From: an uncultured Bacillota bacterium
GTDB taxonomy: Bacteria; Bacillota; Clostridia; Christensenellales; QAND01
Length of the DNA stretch: 48,066 nt
NCBI GenBank assembly: GCA_905208455.1
Contig: CAJLPK010000007.1
Coordinates: forward strand, 1-48,066
Direction of reading: 5' to 3'
Positions 22,819 to 32,186 of this stretch are shown here, piece after piece. A model generated the notes under the pieces. It saw only the letters and a program-made list of their open reading frames with translations. It made no database searches and was not told where the DNA came from. A program made the translations under genes and the position numbers. Position 1 is the stretch's first letter; every line of letters starts with the position of its first letter.

Positions 22819-24795
22819 TTATTTTGCCATGGATGCCTTGGCCTTGGCCACGATATTTTCCACGGTAAACCCGAATTTTTCAAACAGGACGCCGCCCGGC
22901 GCACTGGCGCCGAAATGATCGATACAAACGGCTTCGCCAGCGTCTCCAATGACCTCACGCCAGCCAAAGCTGCTGCCGGCCTCTACGGCTACGCGGGCTT
23001 TTACGGCCGGGGGCAGCACAGCATCGCGGTAGGCAGGCCCTTGGCGCAGGAACAGCTCCATGCTGGGCATACTGACAACGCGCACCTTTTTGCCTTCGCC
23101 GGACAGTGCCTTGGCAGCCTCTACGCACAGCTGCAGCTCAGAGCCGCTGCCCATCAGGATGACATCCGGCGTTCCTTCACAGTCTTGAAGCACATAGCCA
23201 CCCTTGGCCACCTCCAGGCCGGTGCCCTCCAGCAGCGGCAGGTTGGTACGGCTGAGTGCAAACAGCGTAGGCCCGGGGTTGCCCAGCGCATAGAGATAGC
23301 TGGCGGCCGTTTCGCGCGCGTCGGCGGGGCGGAAGGTCGTGCAGCCGGGCATGGCACGGAAGGATGCCAGTTGTTCGATGGGCTCATGCGTAGGCCCGTC
23401 CTCCCCGACGCTGATGCTGTCGTGCGTCAAAACATACATAACATTGGTCTGCATCAGCGCACTGAGACGGATGGCGTTGCGCATATAGTCGCTAAAGACG
23501 AAGAAGGTTGCGCAGAACGGACGCACGCCGCCATGCAGCGCCATGCCATTGCACATGGCCGCCATGGCAAATTCACGAATGCCAAAGTGGATATTGCGCC
23601 CCTCGCGGCATTCCGGAGAGAACCAGGCTTCTCCCTTCAAAACGGAGTTGTTGGAGGGGCCGAGGTCAGCGCTGCCGCCGAATAGATTGGGCACCATATC
23701 CTTGAGCTGATTGAGCACATTGCCGGAAGCAACACGGGATGCGATGGGTGTATCGTCTACCTCCATCAGCTTTTCGACATCTACCCCAACCGGCATGCCC
23801 TTGGCAAAGGCCTCCTCATAGGCTTGATAGCAGTCGGGATACTGTGCTTTATAGCCATCCATCATAGAGACCCACTTCTCATAGGCCTGAGCGCCCTTCT
23901 CCATGGCTTTGGCGCAGTGGTCATACACCTCCTGCGGAATTGCAAAAGGCTCTTCCAGCGGCCATTCAACGGCCTTGCGGAGCGCGGCCACATTGTCCGC
24001 CCCCAACGGCGATCCGTGGGATTTTTCGCTGCCTTCCAGCGGCGTGCTGCGGGCAATCTTGGTATCCACCAAAATGAGCGTGGGCTTGCCGGCCTGTTTG
24101 GCTTGGCCGATGGCGTCTGCAATGGCGTCGATATCATCGCCGTTTACGTGATCAATGGTATGCCAGCCATAGGCGCGGTACCGGGCCGCCACATCCTCGC
24201 TGAAGGTCACAGAGGTATCGCCCTCAATGGTGATGCGGTTGCGGTCGTACAGGACGATGAGCTTATCCAGCTTCTGCGTGCCGGCAAAGGAACAAGCCTC
24301 GGAGGAGATGCCCTCCTGCAGGCAGCCGTCTCCTACCAGCGCATAGGTATAGTGATCAACAACCGGGAACCCTTCTTTGTTGAACTTGGCTGCCAAGTGG
24401 GCTTCTGCCATCGCCATGCCAACGGCCATACATACGCCCTGGCCCAGCGGCCCGGTGGTGGCTTCGATACCGGCTGCATGGCCGTATTCAGGATGCCCAG
24501 CCGTGGGGCTGCCCCATTGACGGAAGGCCTTTAGATCCTCCATTGTCAGGCCAAAGCCAAACAGATGCAGCAGGGAATACAGCAGCATGCTGCCATGGCC
24601 GGCAGACAACACAAAGCGGTCGCGGTTTTGCCAATCCGGGTGCTTGGGATCGATGATCATATGTTTACTGTAAAGCGCATAGCCCATCGGCGCGGCCCCC
24701 ATGACCATACCGGGGTGGCCGCTGTTGGCGCGCTGAATGGCGTCAGCAGATACAACGCGAATGGCGTTAGCGCAAAGATTGTCTAAAGATTGCAT
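22819..24795 (-). CDS. tkt: Transketolase
   Basis: The 658-residue TPP-dependent enzyme transfers two-carbon units in the non-oxidative pentose phosphate pathway. It shows ANSGHPGMVMGAAPM at the N-terminus, the TPP motif with GDGCLQEGISSEA followed by YDRNRITIEGD, DGPTHEPIEQLASFRAMPG in the pyrimidine domain, and the C-terminal SFGWREVIGDAG. I set the start at ATG 24793-24795 because AAGGAGG lies just upstream and family members begin there; a longer reading would extend 32 residues into the neighbour. It lies 13 bp downstream of the DUF2461 gene and is probably co-transcribed with it. Confidence 0.97.
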   Translation of the reverse strand: MQSLDNLCANAIRVVSADAIQRANSGHPGMVMGAAPMGYALYSKHMIIDPKHPDWQNRDRFVLSAGHGSMLLYSLLHLFGFGLTMEDLKAFRQWGSPTAGHPEYGHAAGIEATTGPLGQGVCMAVGMAMAEAHLAAKFNKEGFPVVDHYTYALVGDGCLQEGISSEACSFAGTQKLDKLIVLYDRNRITIEGDTSVTFSEDVAARYRAYGWHTIDHVNGDDIDAIADAIGQAKQAGKPTLILVDTKIARSTPLEGSEKSHGSPLGADNVAALRKAVEWPLEEPFAIPQEVYDHCAKAMEKGAQAYEKWVSMMDGYKAQYPDCYQAYEEAFAKGMPVGVDVEKLMEVDDTPIASRVASGNVLNQLKDMVPNLFGGSADLGPSNNSVLKGEAWFSPECREGRNIHFGIREFAMAAMCNGMALHGGVRPFCATFFVFSDYMRNAIRLSALMQTNVMYVLTHDSISVGEDGPTHEPIEQLASFRAMPGCTTFRPADARETAASYLYALGNPGPTLFALSRTNLPLLEGTGLEVAKGGYVLQDCEGTPDVILMGSGSELQLCVEAAKALSGEGKKVRVVSMPSMELFLRQGPAYRDAVLPPAVKARVAVEAGSSFGWREVIGDAGEAVCIDHFGASAPGGVLFEKFGFTVENIVAKAKASMAK

Positions 24796-24808
24796 CAAAA
24801 AATCCTCC

Positions 24809-25477
24809 TTATGATTGTTTGTTGAAAAAATGGTAAAAATCAGCCAACTGTATATACCCCTCTGCCAAGGTATCGACAAGGGAGGGCGCATAAACGGTCT
24901 CTATGGAGACGGGCTTTTCAAAGAAAAAATATTTACGGGCCAAAAGCTCCATCAATACGGGATCGCTGCTGACCTGCGGCGGGCGCTTATAGCACGGCCC
25001 TCCCAGGGAAAACCCAAGCGACGTATACTGCTCGATCATTTGGCGGGCCTGGCGGGCATGCGCTAAAAAATAACGGCGCTTTTCCGTCATTTCCTGGGGC
25101 GTACTATGGCTTGTCCCCAGGCCAAACACACAGCCGGCAGGATCCAGGTCAAAATAAAAGGCCAGGCGCATACCAGGATCTTTTGTGATGAATTTCAGCC
25201 ACATCTTCGTGCGGTAAGGCGCCTTGTTTTTACTGAACCGGGTATCGCGGCGAATCCGGGAAAGAGTCCCCCCCATAACAGGCCGCAGATCCAGCCGCCC
25301 GTCAATCTTTGCCAGCGTAGGGGAAACGCCGAGCGACAACTGCTTTAACGGGGCCAGTACGACCTCGTTGAACTCGCTGCGCAGCGATTCAAAGTGCCGG
25401 GGCGTGTTTTCAAACCCAATCTTCATGAAAAATTCAAATGTCTTTGGGGTAAACCCCGAAAATTGTACTTGTTCCAT
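24809..25477 (-). CDS. DUF2461 family protein
   Basis: The 222-residue protein matches the DUF2461 (TIGR02453) family: N-terminal FSGFTPKTFEFFMKIGFENT, RDTRFSKNKAPYRTKM in the middle and a conserved LARKYFFFEKPVS segment. The family has no firm function. The -10 box ends only 8 bases before the ATG, and there is no ribosome binding site, so the mRNA looks leaderless. It precedes tkt by 13 bp. Confidence 0.85.
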   Translation of the reverse strand: MEQVQFSGFTPKTFEFFMKIGFENTPRHFESLRSEFNEVVLAPLKQLSLGVSPTLAKIDGRLDLRPVMGGTLSRIRRDTRFSKNKAPYRTKMWLKFITKDPGMRLAFYFDLDPAGCVFGLGTSHSTPQEMTEKRRYFLAHARQARQMIEQYTSLGFSLGGPCYKRPPQVSSDPVLMELLARKYFFFEKPVSIETVYAPSLVDTLAEGYIQLADFYHFFNKQS

Positions 25478-25485
25478 TAATCCAT

Positions 25486-25514
25486 ATTATACCTTGAAAT
25501 GAGAACAGAGAAAA
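25486..25514 (-). promoter_or_regulatory. Promoter of the DUF2461-tkt operon giving a leaderless mRNA
   Basis: TATAAT (25486-25491) with a weak -35 TTTTCT (25509-25514) at 17-bp spacing. Usual start spacing puts +1 at or next to the A of the ATG at 25477. Confidence 0.5.
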
Positions 25515-25584
25515 GCTTTTTACAAAGAAAGTTCGCAGACGCCTGAAAGCGAGCGGCAAAGTCTTCCTGCAAAAAATCCGTATG

Positions 25585-25623
25585 AAAAGATGCCCCGAAG
25601 CAGGATTTGCTAACGGGGCATCT
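25585..25623 (-). terminator. Intrinsic terminator of the surface-protein operon
   Basis: A 10-bp outer stem (25589-25598 with 25614-25623, AGATGCCCCG arm) and an inner AGCA/TGCT stem, followed by TTTT on the minus strand. Confidence 0.75.
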
Positions 25624-25636
25624 GGCTGTTTTGCGC

Positions 25637-27814
25637 TCAGTGCTTGCGCCGCTTGGGATTGCTGGGCCCATACCCCGGGTCATTGTCTGGCCTGCGGCGG
25701 GGGCGCGGCCGAAACTCTGAATCCTCCTCCCGCGGCGGCCTGCGCTTTGGCTGCTGCCTGCGTGAGAAGAATTCCTCTTCATCCTGCGCATAGCGGTTCG
25801 CCGGAGCCGGACGCTTTGCCTGCGGGCGAGGCTGCGAGTCTTCCGGCCTGCGCCTGAGCGGCTGTTTGGCGGCTGTCTGCGGCCCTTCTGCTCTTTCCGG
25901 CGGCCTGCGCCTGGGCGGCGTCTGCCGGGAATCCGCCTGCCGCTGCCTACGGAGCTGAAGCTTTGCCTGCTCGATCTCCTTTTTGGAGAAAGGCTTGGTC
26001 ATTTCTTCATCATCTTTAGAGGAGGCCCTTCGGTAATATTTCTGGTTTTCCCGAACCTGCCCGCCGACAATCATGCCAGCCGCGGCTCCGAGCGCGGCAC
26101 TGCCGGCCGCAGAATCCTCGTCGTCCTCTCCGATGGTGGGCATTTTGGCTCTGCGCGGCGGCATAGGCGCCGCTTCATCAAGATCCTCTTCCAAGAGAGG
26201 GACTTCATCGTCATCCAAGGGCGCCTGCGGCGGACGCCTGCGCGGCGGGCCGTCTGTGCTGTGCGAAGCAGCACGGCTGCGCGGCCCGGGGCCGCCCTTG
26301 GGAGGATGTGGGCCTCCCTTAGGCCCTTTTTTCTTGGCGCGTTTTTCCTGCATCACGAGGACAGCCAATGTAATGCCTGCAATCAAAATAAGCACGACAA
26401 TGACGATCATGATGATAAACAGCGTACTCAGCGAATCACCGCCGCTGGGATTTACGGTATTATCCGTCGCCGCAGCGGTAGGGGAAGAGATCGAGATGGT
26501 CGATGACGAAGCGGAATACTGCATGCCATCCCCATCCTCGGCGGTTACCTGGAAGAGATAGTTTCCGGCAGCCGAGACGGTAGTTTGCTTGGTAAGGGTT
26601 TGCTTTTCCCCAATGCCAAGGGTCGCAAAGGTGCCCAGCGTACCGAGACGGGATTCGCTGACGGTAACGTCTTTAAGCGCAACATCTCCGATGTTTTCCA
26701 CCGTGATGGTGAAGGTCACCTCTCCGGGCAGGGTCAGCAGGGTAGGGTCTGCCGTGGCGGAAATAGAGACGTTGGTCGGCGCAGCAGAGAGAAACGGCTG
26801 GCCGTTGATATTGACCACAACGGGAGAGCTGGTAACGGTTTTGGTTCCCTCCCCGGAAGGATAGCTGACCTTAAAGGTGACGGCACGCGGAGAGGAGAGC
26901 GTGGTTTGATAGGTAAACGTCTCCGTCTTGGTATCGTTGTCCGAAGAGGCCGCCATGGACAGCCCGGATTTTACTGTATTGCCCTGGTCGTCTGTAACGG
27001 TGATGTTGTTGACCGCCACCGTGCTGTCGTTTCTCAGCGCAATGGTGAAGGTAACAGTATCGCCGGCATTGATGAGCGCCTTATCCACAATGGCGGATAC
27101 GGAGAGCTTCGCGTCCCCGCCGCTGACGGTGATTTTTTTGCTTTCCACCGACTTACTGTGACTGCTGCCGCCGGCGGTAAAGGTGGCCTTGGGCGTGCTC
27201 GTTACCGTTTCGCTGGGCTTGATGGTCTTGGAAACCGTTTTGCTGGCGCCTGCTTTAAGAGAAAGCCCGGAGGCCACGCCGTCCGATACGGCAGGGTCGG
27301 TGATGCTGAGCCCGGTGATATCCGCCGTGCCGGTATTTTTCAGGTTGTATGTCAGCTTGACGGAATCGCCGGCGTTGATGGTGGTCTTGCTGATGGAGCG
27401 GGTAAAGGTCAGGGCGACCTTTTCCTCCTCCCGCGATACCTGGAAGTTCACACGCTTGGAGCCGCTGTGGTTGTCTGAGGACCAATCCACCACCACATAG
27501 GTGTTGGAGGAATCCAGGTCGCTGCTGGATACGCCGCACGTAACGGAAAAGGTATAAGAATCTCCCGCCGCTAAGTCCTTGTTTACCTTCACATCCTCGG
27601 CATAGGAAACGGAAAGAGAAATATCCTCGCCGACGGTATTCTTGATGGTCCCCTTTACGGTGACGTTGCCGCCGCCGGAAAGGGAAGAGGGCGAAACAGA
27701 GACATTGGAGACGGTAATATCGGCAGCAAATGCCAGCGGGATGGGCAGCATGGAAAAGCATAGCATCAAGCACAGCATTATGACAGCCAAAGTATGGATT
27801 CGGTTGCGTTTCAA
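25637..27814 (-). CDS. Secreted, single-pass membrane protein with four CARDB/DUF11-like repeats and an Arg/Pro-rich cytoplasmic tail
   Basis: The 725-residue protein starts at TTG 27814 with AGGAGG upstream. Residues 1-31 are a signal peptide ending LAFAA. Four beta-sandwich repeats follow (about 32-127, 134-231, 235-337 and 347-444), marked by INAGDSVKLTYNLKNTG, INAGDTVTFTIALRN and LPGEVTFTITVENIGDV, the pattern of CARDB/DUF11 surface modules. A single transmembrane helix (about 462-488) precedes KRAKKKG and a 237-residue tail that is disordered, with an acidic patch (534-548), a small Ala/Gly hydrophobic segment (570-586) and very many Arg, Pro and Gln residues. No LPxTG motif. It lies at the end of the tyrS-yigZ-ilvE run. 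Function unknown. Confidence 0.85.
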   Translation of the reverse strand: MKRNRIHTLAVIMLCLMLCFSMLPIPLAFAADITVSNVSVSPSSLSGGGNVTVKGTIKNTVGEDISLSVSYAEDVKVNKDLAAGDSYTFSVTCGVSSSDLDSSNTYVVVDWSSDNHSGSKRVNFQVSREEEKVALTFTRSISKTTINAGDSVKLTYNLKNTGTADITGLSITDPAVSDGVASGLSLKAGASKTVSKTIKPSETVTSTPKATFTAGGSSHSKSVESKKITVSGGDAKLSVSAIVDKALINAGDTVTFTIALRNDSTVAVNNITVTDDQGNTVKSGLSMAASSDNDTKTETFTYQTTLSSPRAVTFKVSYPSGEGTKTVTSSPVVVNINGQPFLSAAPTNVSISATADPTLLTLPGEVTFTITVENIGDVALKDVTVSESRLGTLGTFATLGIGEKQTLTKQTTVSAAGNYLFQVTAEDGDGMQYSASSSTISISSPTAAATDNTVNPSGGDSLSTLFIIMIVIVVLILIAGITLAVLVMQEKRAKKKGPKGGPHPPKGGPGPRSRAASHSTDGPPRRRPPQAPLDDDEVPLLEEDLDEAAPMPPRRAKMPTIGEDDEDSAAGSAALGAAAGMIVGGQVRENQKYYRRASSKDDEEMTKPFSKKEIEQAKLQLRRQRQADSRQTPPRRRPPERAEGPQTAAKQPLRRRPEDSQPRPQAKRPAPANRYAQDEEEFFSRRQQPKRRPPREEDSEFRPRPRRRPDNDPGYGPSNPKRRKH

Positions 27815-27863
27815 CGAAACACACCTCCTGTACAGTTTTGCAAAGCGGGCGATCCCTTTCCTT

Positions 27864-28928
27864 TTACAGGGGAAGCACCCAGTTTTGCTTATCTTCTACG
27901 GTTCCGTACTGGATACCGGTCAAGGTATTATACAACAGCTGGGCCGTGGGGCCGATTTCGTTGTTGTTGATGACGATCTCGCGGCCGCCCCAGATCAGGG
28001 CGCCCACCGGGGAGATGACAGCGGCCGTGCCGGTACCAAATACTTCTTCCAGGGTACCGTCGGCATGGGCATCGAACACTTCCTGGATGGAAATGGGGCG
28101 TTCCTCTGCTTCGATGCCAAGCTGCTTGGCCAGCTTCAATACGCTGTCGCGCGTAATACCGGCCAAAATGGAGCCGCGCAGCGGCGGCGTCACGATCTTG
28201 CCGCCGATTTTGAACATGATGTTCATGGAGCCGACTTCTTCAATGTATGTACGCTCCACCCCATCGAGCCACAACACCTGCGCGCATCCCTTTTTCTGTG
28301 CCTCATGGTCGGCGATGAGGCTGCAGGCGTAGTTGCCGGCGGCCTTGGCAAAGCCCATGCCGCCGCGGACGGAACGCACATATTCATTTTCTACAAAAAT
28401 GCGGACAGGCTTCAAGCCCTCGGCATAGTAAGCGCCAACGGGCGAAAGGATGATGGCAAAGAGATAGTTATGCGCCACATGCACGCCCAAATGCGCGTCC
28501 GTTGCCACGGCAAACGGGCGGATATACAGGCTGGTCCCGGCCGTATGCGGCACCCAATCCTGCTCCATGCGGATGAGCTGCTGCAGCGCATCCAGCACAA
28601 AATCACAGTCGATGGCCGGGATACACAGGCGCTCGGCGCTGCGGTTGAAGCGGCGCAGATTGTCCATCGGGCGGAACAGTTGGATATTTCCCTTCGGATT
28701 GCGGTAAGCCTTCATTCCCTCGAAAATGGCCTGGCCATAATGCAGCACCATGGCAGCGGGATCCAACGAAAAATCGCCGTAGGGAACAATGCGGGCGTCA
28801 TGCCAGCCTTGGCCCTCCGTATAGTTCATGATGAACATATGGTCGGTAAAGATCTGGCCAAAACCGAGCTTGGATTCATCCTGTGGTTTTTCTTTCAGTG
28901 CAGTTGCTCTTTGGATGGTTAGTTCCAT
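27864..28928 (-). CDS. ilvE: Branched-chain amino acid aminotransferase
   Basis: The 354-residue class IV PLP aminotransferase interconverts leucine, isoleucine and valine with their keto acids. Signature segments: LHYGQAIFEGMKAYR (62-76), RPMDNLRRFNRSAERL (86-101), the PLP lysine K195 in RGGMGFAKAAGNYACS, and EVGSMNIMF plus the C-terminal VFGTGTAAVISPVG. Length fits the ~350-residue eukaryote-like group of bacterial enzymes. The ATG is preceded by GAGGAGTG. It sits 46 bp downstream of yigZ and 49 bp upstream of the surface-protein gene. Confidence 0.95.
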   Translation of the reverse strand: MELTIQRATALKEKPQDESKLGFGQIFTDHMFIMNYTEGQGWHDARIVPYGDFSLDPAAMVLHYGQAIFEGMKAYRNPKGNIQLFRPMDNLRRFNRSAERLCIPAIDCDFVLDALQQLIRMEQDWVPHTAGTSLYIRPFAVATDAHLGVHVAHNYLFAIILSPVGAYYAEGLKPVRIFVENEYVRSVRGGMGFAKAAGNYACSLIADHEAQKKGCAQVLWLDGVERTYIEEVGSMNIMFKIGGKIVTPPLRGSILAGITRDSVLKLAKQLGIEAEERPISIQEVFDAHADGTLEEVFGTGTAAVISPVGALIWGGREIVINNNEIGPTAQLLYNTLTGIQYGTVEDKQNWVLPL

Positions 28929-28974
28929 AGCGTTTCACTCCTCAATCGTGTTGGCCCTTTATGGGTCGAATCTA

Positions 28975-29607
28975 TCAATCAATGGGCCAGGGTGCAATGG
29001 CATGCTCAGCGAACTGGATCTCCACGCGCCCGTCGCAATGATTATACAAGGCTTGGCGAAAGGGCTCCCATGCTTGTTCACGGGAAAGGCCCCGGCAGCA
29101 GACCTCCGCGCCATAGTCCGTCTGTTCCAGCTGGATGTCCGAGGCCTGCAGGAAGCGATCCAGCCTGGCCCAGTGGGCATAGTCCACAGCAAAGCCCCAG
29201 CGGATCACAGGGACATACTGGCAAAGCCCGGCGGCCTCCAAGGCTTTGGCGGCCGCTTCGCTGTATGCGCGCACCAGCCCGCCGGCCCCCAGCAGCACGC
29301 CGCCGAAATAGCGGACCACGACGACCATGGTATTGGTAACATCCTTGTGATGGAGCACCTGAAGGATAGGCATGCCGGCTGTGCCCTGCGGCTCGCCGTC
29401 GTCGCTGTATTTTTGCAGCTGCTTATCAGCCCCCAATACATAGGCGCTGCAATGATGGGATGCATCCCAATGCTGTTTTCTCAGCGCTGTCAGCTTTTCA
29501 TTGGCCTCTTCAGCAGTGGATACCAAAAAGGCATAGCCGAGGAAACGGCTTTTTTTGATGATAATTTCTATCTCGCTCTCCTGGGCGATGGTGCGGTATC
29601 CGTTCAT
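28975..29607 (-). CDS. yigZ: YigZ/IMPACT family protein
   Basis: The 210-residue protein has the UPF0029 N-terminal domain: KKSRFLGYAF, HHCSAYVLG, the conserved SDDGEPQGTAGMPIL and VVVVRYFGGVLLGAGGLVRAYSEAA, with a ferredoxin-like C-terminal DUF1949-type domain. Related proteins bind RNA or ribosomes and, in eukaryotes, antagonise GCN1; the bacterial role is not settled. It overlaps tyrS by ATGA, so translation is coupled. Confidence 0.9.
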   Translation of the reverse strand: MNGYRTIAQESEIEIIIKKSRFLGYAFLVSTAEEANEKLTALRKQHWDASHHCSAYVLGADKQLQKYSDDGEPQGTAGMPILQVLHHKDVTNTMVVVVRYFGGVLLGAGGLVRAYSEAAAKALEAAGLCQYVPVIRWGFAVDYAHWARLDRFLQASDIQLEQTDYGAEVCCRGLSREQAWEPFRQALYNHCDGRVEIQFAEHAIAPWPID

Positions 29608-30833
29608 TTCATCAGGAAACGATGGTACGATTTTTTGCCCTTGCGGATGACAAGGCCGCCGCCCTTTAGGCGGTCAGGGTCGATGGGCATAAACACGTCG
29701 GAGACCTTCACATCCTCCAGCGATACGCCCCCGCCGTCTACCAAGCGGCGCGCATCACCGCGGCTCTTGGCAAGGCCGCTCAATACGAGCAGGTCTACGA
29801 CCTGAAGGCCTTGGGCGGCCTGCTCCTCGGAAAGAACGGTGGTAGGCATATTGTCCAGGCTGCCGCCGCCGCCGAAGAGCGCTTCAGCCGCTTCAGCCGC
29901 CTTGTTGGCCTCGTCCTCCCCATGCACCAATTTTGTGACCTCATAGGCCAATACCTTTTTGGCCTTGTTGATTTCCTGGTCCTTCAACGCGCCCAAGGCG
30001 TGTACCTGATCCATCGGCAGATAGGTCAAAAGTGCCAGGCACTTTTCTACACTGGCATCCTCTACATTGCGCCAATATTGGTAGAAATCATACGGGCTGG
30101 TCTTATTGGCGTCCAGCCAAAGCGCGCCGGCCCGTGTTTTGCCCATTTTCGTGCCGTCGGCGTTGGTCAGGAGGGTAAAGGTCATAGCAAAGGCGTCCTT
30201 GCCCTCTACGCGGCGAATCAGATCGGCGCCTGCCAGGATATTGCTCCATTGGTCGTCGCCGCCCATCTCCAGAATCGCGCCCTTGGTGCGGAAAAGATGC
30301 AGGAAATCATATGCCTGGAGCAGCATGTAGTTGAATTCCAAAAAGGTCAGCCCGCCTGCCAGCCGGCTCTTATAGCACTCGGCGGACAGCATGCGGTTGA
30401 CGGAAAAGTGTACGCCGATTTCGCGCAGGAAATCGATATAATTCAAGCCCAGCAGCCAGTCGGCATTGTCCACCATCTCGGCATTGTTGGACAGCGCATC
30501 GGAGAAATCCAAAAACCGTGCCATCTGGGTTTTCAGCGCCTGGGTATTATGCGCCACGGTGTCCTTTGTCATCATCACGCGCATATCGTTGCGCCCGGAG
30601 GGGTCGCCGATGGCGCCTGTGCCGCCTCCTACGAGGATCAACGGCTTGTGCCCGGCCTTTTGCAAATGGCTCATCGCCATCAGCTGAAGAAAGTGCCCGA
30701 CATGGCAGCTGTCGGCGGTGGGGTCATAGCCCGTGTAAAACGTGACGGATTGGCTGCCCAGGATCTCCCGGATCTCCGGATGGCTGACCTGCTTGATAAA
30801 GCCCCTCTCCGTCAAAACGTCGTATACATTCAT
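29604..30833 (-). CDS. tyrS: Tyrosyl-tRNA synthetase
   Basis: The 409-residue class I synthetase has YTGYDPTADSCHVGHF (HIGH motif as HVGH), GGTGAIGDPSGR, GGDDQWSNI and the KMSKS loop as KMGKT, followed by a C-terminal S4-like RNA-binding domain (GGVSLEDVKV). An AAAGGAG ribosome binding site precedes the ATG. Unlike many clostridial tyrS genes there is no T-box leader; it follows an aminotransferase gene by 21 bp. Confidence 0.96.
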   Translation of the reverse strand: MNVYDVLTERGFIKQVSHPEIREILGSQSVTFYTGYDPTADSCHVGHFLQLMAMSHLQKAGHKPLILVGGGTGAIGDPSGRNDMRVMMTKDTVAHNTQALKTQMARFLDFSDALSNNAEMVDNADWLLGLNYIDFLREIGVHFSVNRMLSAECYKSRLAGGLTFLEFNYMLLQAYDFLHLFRTKGAILEMGGDDQWSNILAGADLIRRVEGKDAFAMTFTLLTNADGTKMGKTRAGALWLDANKTSPYDFYQYWRNVEDASVEKCLALLTYLPMDQVHALGALKDQEINKAKKVLAYEVTKLVHGEDEANKAAEAAEALFGGGGSLDNMPTTVLSEEQAAQGLQVVDLLVLSGLAKSRGDARRLVDGGGVSLEDVKVSDVFMPIDPDRLKGGGLVIRKGKKSYHRFLMK

Positions 30834-30854
30834 CGATTTTCTCCTTTTGTGCTG

Positions 30855-32033
30855 TTATTTTAGGGTTTCCTTTAGTAGACCGCCCAAGATCTGCATGCCC
30901 TGGGCAATGCGTTCCGGCTCGCTGGCGGAAAAGTTCAGGCGCAGCGTGTTTGCGTGGCCGCCGTCCGGATAGAAATGTGTGCCGGGAATATAGGCCACCT
31001 TACGAGCCACGGCCTTTTCCAGCAGCGGCAGCGTATCCACGCCTTCCGGCAGCTCGGCCCAGACGAACAGGCCGCCCTGCGGCACAGTATGTGTGCAGCT
31101 GTCCGGGAAAAAGCGGAAGCCCTCCAGCATGGTCCGGAGCTGCTCTCGGTAGGCCGGGATGATCTCCTTGATATGCTCAAAATAACGGCCGCTGCGGATA
31201 TAGGCATCCACCATGGCCTGCGCCAGGTTGTTGGTATGGGTATCCATGCCCTGCTTGGCTACTGTCATGGGGCGCAGCAAGGCGGGATCGCCGATGGCGG
31301 CGCCTACGCGCAGGCCGGGAGAAACGGTCTTGCTGAAGCTGATAAGATGCATCACGTGCCCAGTGGTATCAAACGATTTGATGCTGGGCAGTGCGTCGCC
31401 CTCATAGCGAAGGCTGCCGTAGGGGTCATCCTCCAGGATATACACATCGTACTTCTCTGCCAGCTCCGCCATTTTCTGCCGCCGGGCGAGGGAAAGCTGG
31501 GCGCCGGTGGGGTTCTGGAAGGTGGGGATAGTATAGATGAACTTGGGATGGTAGGCTTGGATGTCCTTTTCCAGCTGTATAACGTCCATCCCCTCTTCAT
31601 CCATCGGCACGCCGACGACCTTAGCCTGGTAGCTGGCAAAGGTTTGCAGAGCCCCCAGGAAGGTCGGCGATTCACACAGGATCACATCGCCGGGATTGAT
31701 GAGGATCTTGGTAAACAATTCGATCCCCTGGCTGGAGCCTGTGAGCGTGATGATATGATCTGTCGTCGTTTGGATGCCGCGTTCTTCCAGCACAGACAGG
31801 ATGCTTTCTCTAAGCGGCGCATAGCCCTCCGTAGTGCCGTACTGTAAAAGCACATCGCCCTTTTCCTGCAGCAGCCGGGCGGACAGCGCAGCCAACTCCT
31901 CGGAAGGAAAGCTCTTTACGCTGGGGTTGCCTCCTGCAAAGGAAATGATGGAAGGATCGCCCAATAGCTTAAAGATTTCACGGATCGCGCTGCCGTTCAA
32001 GCCATCCATTCTGTTCGCCAGATGTGTTTGCAT
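30855..32033 (-). CDS. PLP-dependent aminotransferase, 2-aminoadipate/aromatic type (MocR-like catalytic domain, no DNA-binding domain)
   Basis: The 392-residue fold-type I aminotransferase has FAGGNPSVKSFP (34-45), YGTTEGYAPLRE, PTFQNPTG, LEDDPYG and the PLP lysine in ISFSKTVSPGLRVG. These match the LysN/AraT-like subgroup that takes several amino acids, among them aminoadipate and aromatic or branched-chain ones; the exact substrate is uncertain. It heads a run with tyrS, yigZ, ilvE and the surface-protein gene, driven from the promoter at 32080-32108. Confidence 0.9.
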   Translation of the reverse strand: MQTHLANRMDGLNGSAIREIFKLLGDPSIISFAGGNPSVKSFPSEELAALSARLLQEKGDVLLQYGTTEGYAPLRESILSVLEERGIQTTTDHIITLTGSSQGIELFTKILINPGDVILCESPTFLGALQTFASYQAKVVGVPMDEEGMDVIQLEKDIQAYHPKFIYTIPTFQNPTGAQLSLARRQKMAELAEKYDVYILEDDPYGSLRYEGDALPSIKSFDTTGHVMHLISFSKTVSPGLRVGAAIGDPALLRPMTVAKQGMDTHTNNLAQAMVDAYIRSGRYFEHIKEIIPAYREQLRTMLEGFRFFPDSCTHTVPQGGLFVWAELPEGVDTLPLLEKAVARKVAYIPGTHFYPDGGHANTLRLNFSASEPERIAQGMQILGGLLKETLK

Positions 32034-32079
32034 GCCAATGACTCCCTTTCATTTCGCATTTATAAACTGTTTTCCTCAT

Positions 32080-32108
32080 ATTTTACCCCAATCCCCCTGT
32101 GTTTTCAA
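32080..32108 (-). promoter_or_regulatory. Promoter of the aminotransferase-tyrS-yigZ-ilvE run
   Basis: TTGAAA (32103-32108), a 17-bp spacer and TAAAAT (32080-32085) on the minus strand. Confidence 0.72.
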
Positions 32109-32186
32109 CATGATTGCGCAAAGAAAAGCGCGAAAAGCAGGGCATTGGCATGCCTTGCACCAGAAAGACAGAAGCATCCGCGCAAT

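Noticed and set aside
26585..27478. 297-residue plus-strand frame, Gly/Arg-rich, inside the surface-protein gene
   Set aside because: Antisense of the Ser/Thr-rich repeats; no start signal or homology. The minus-strand reading has a signal peptide, repeats and a membrane helix.
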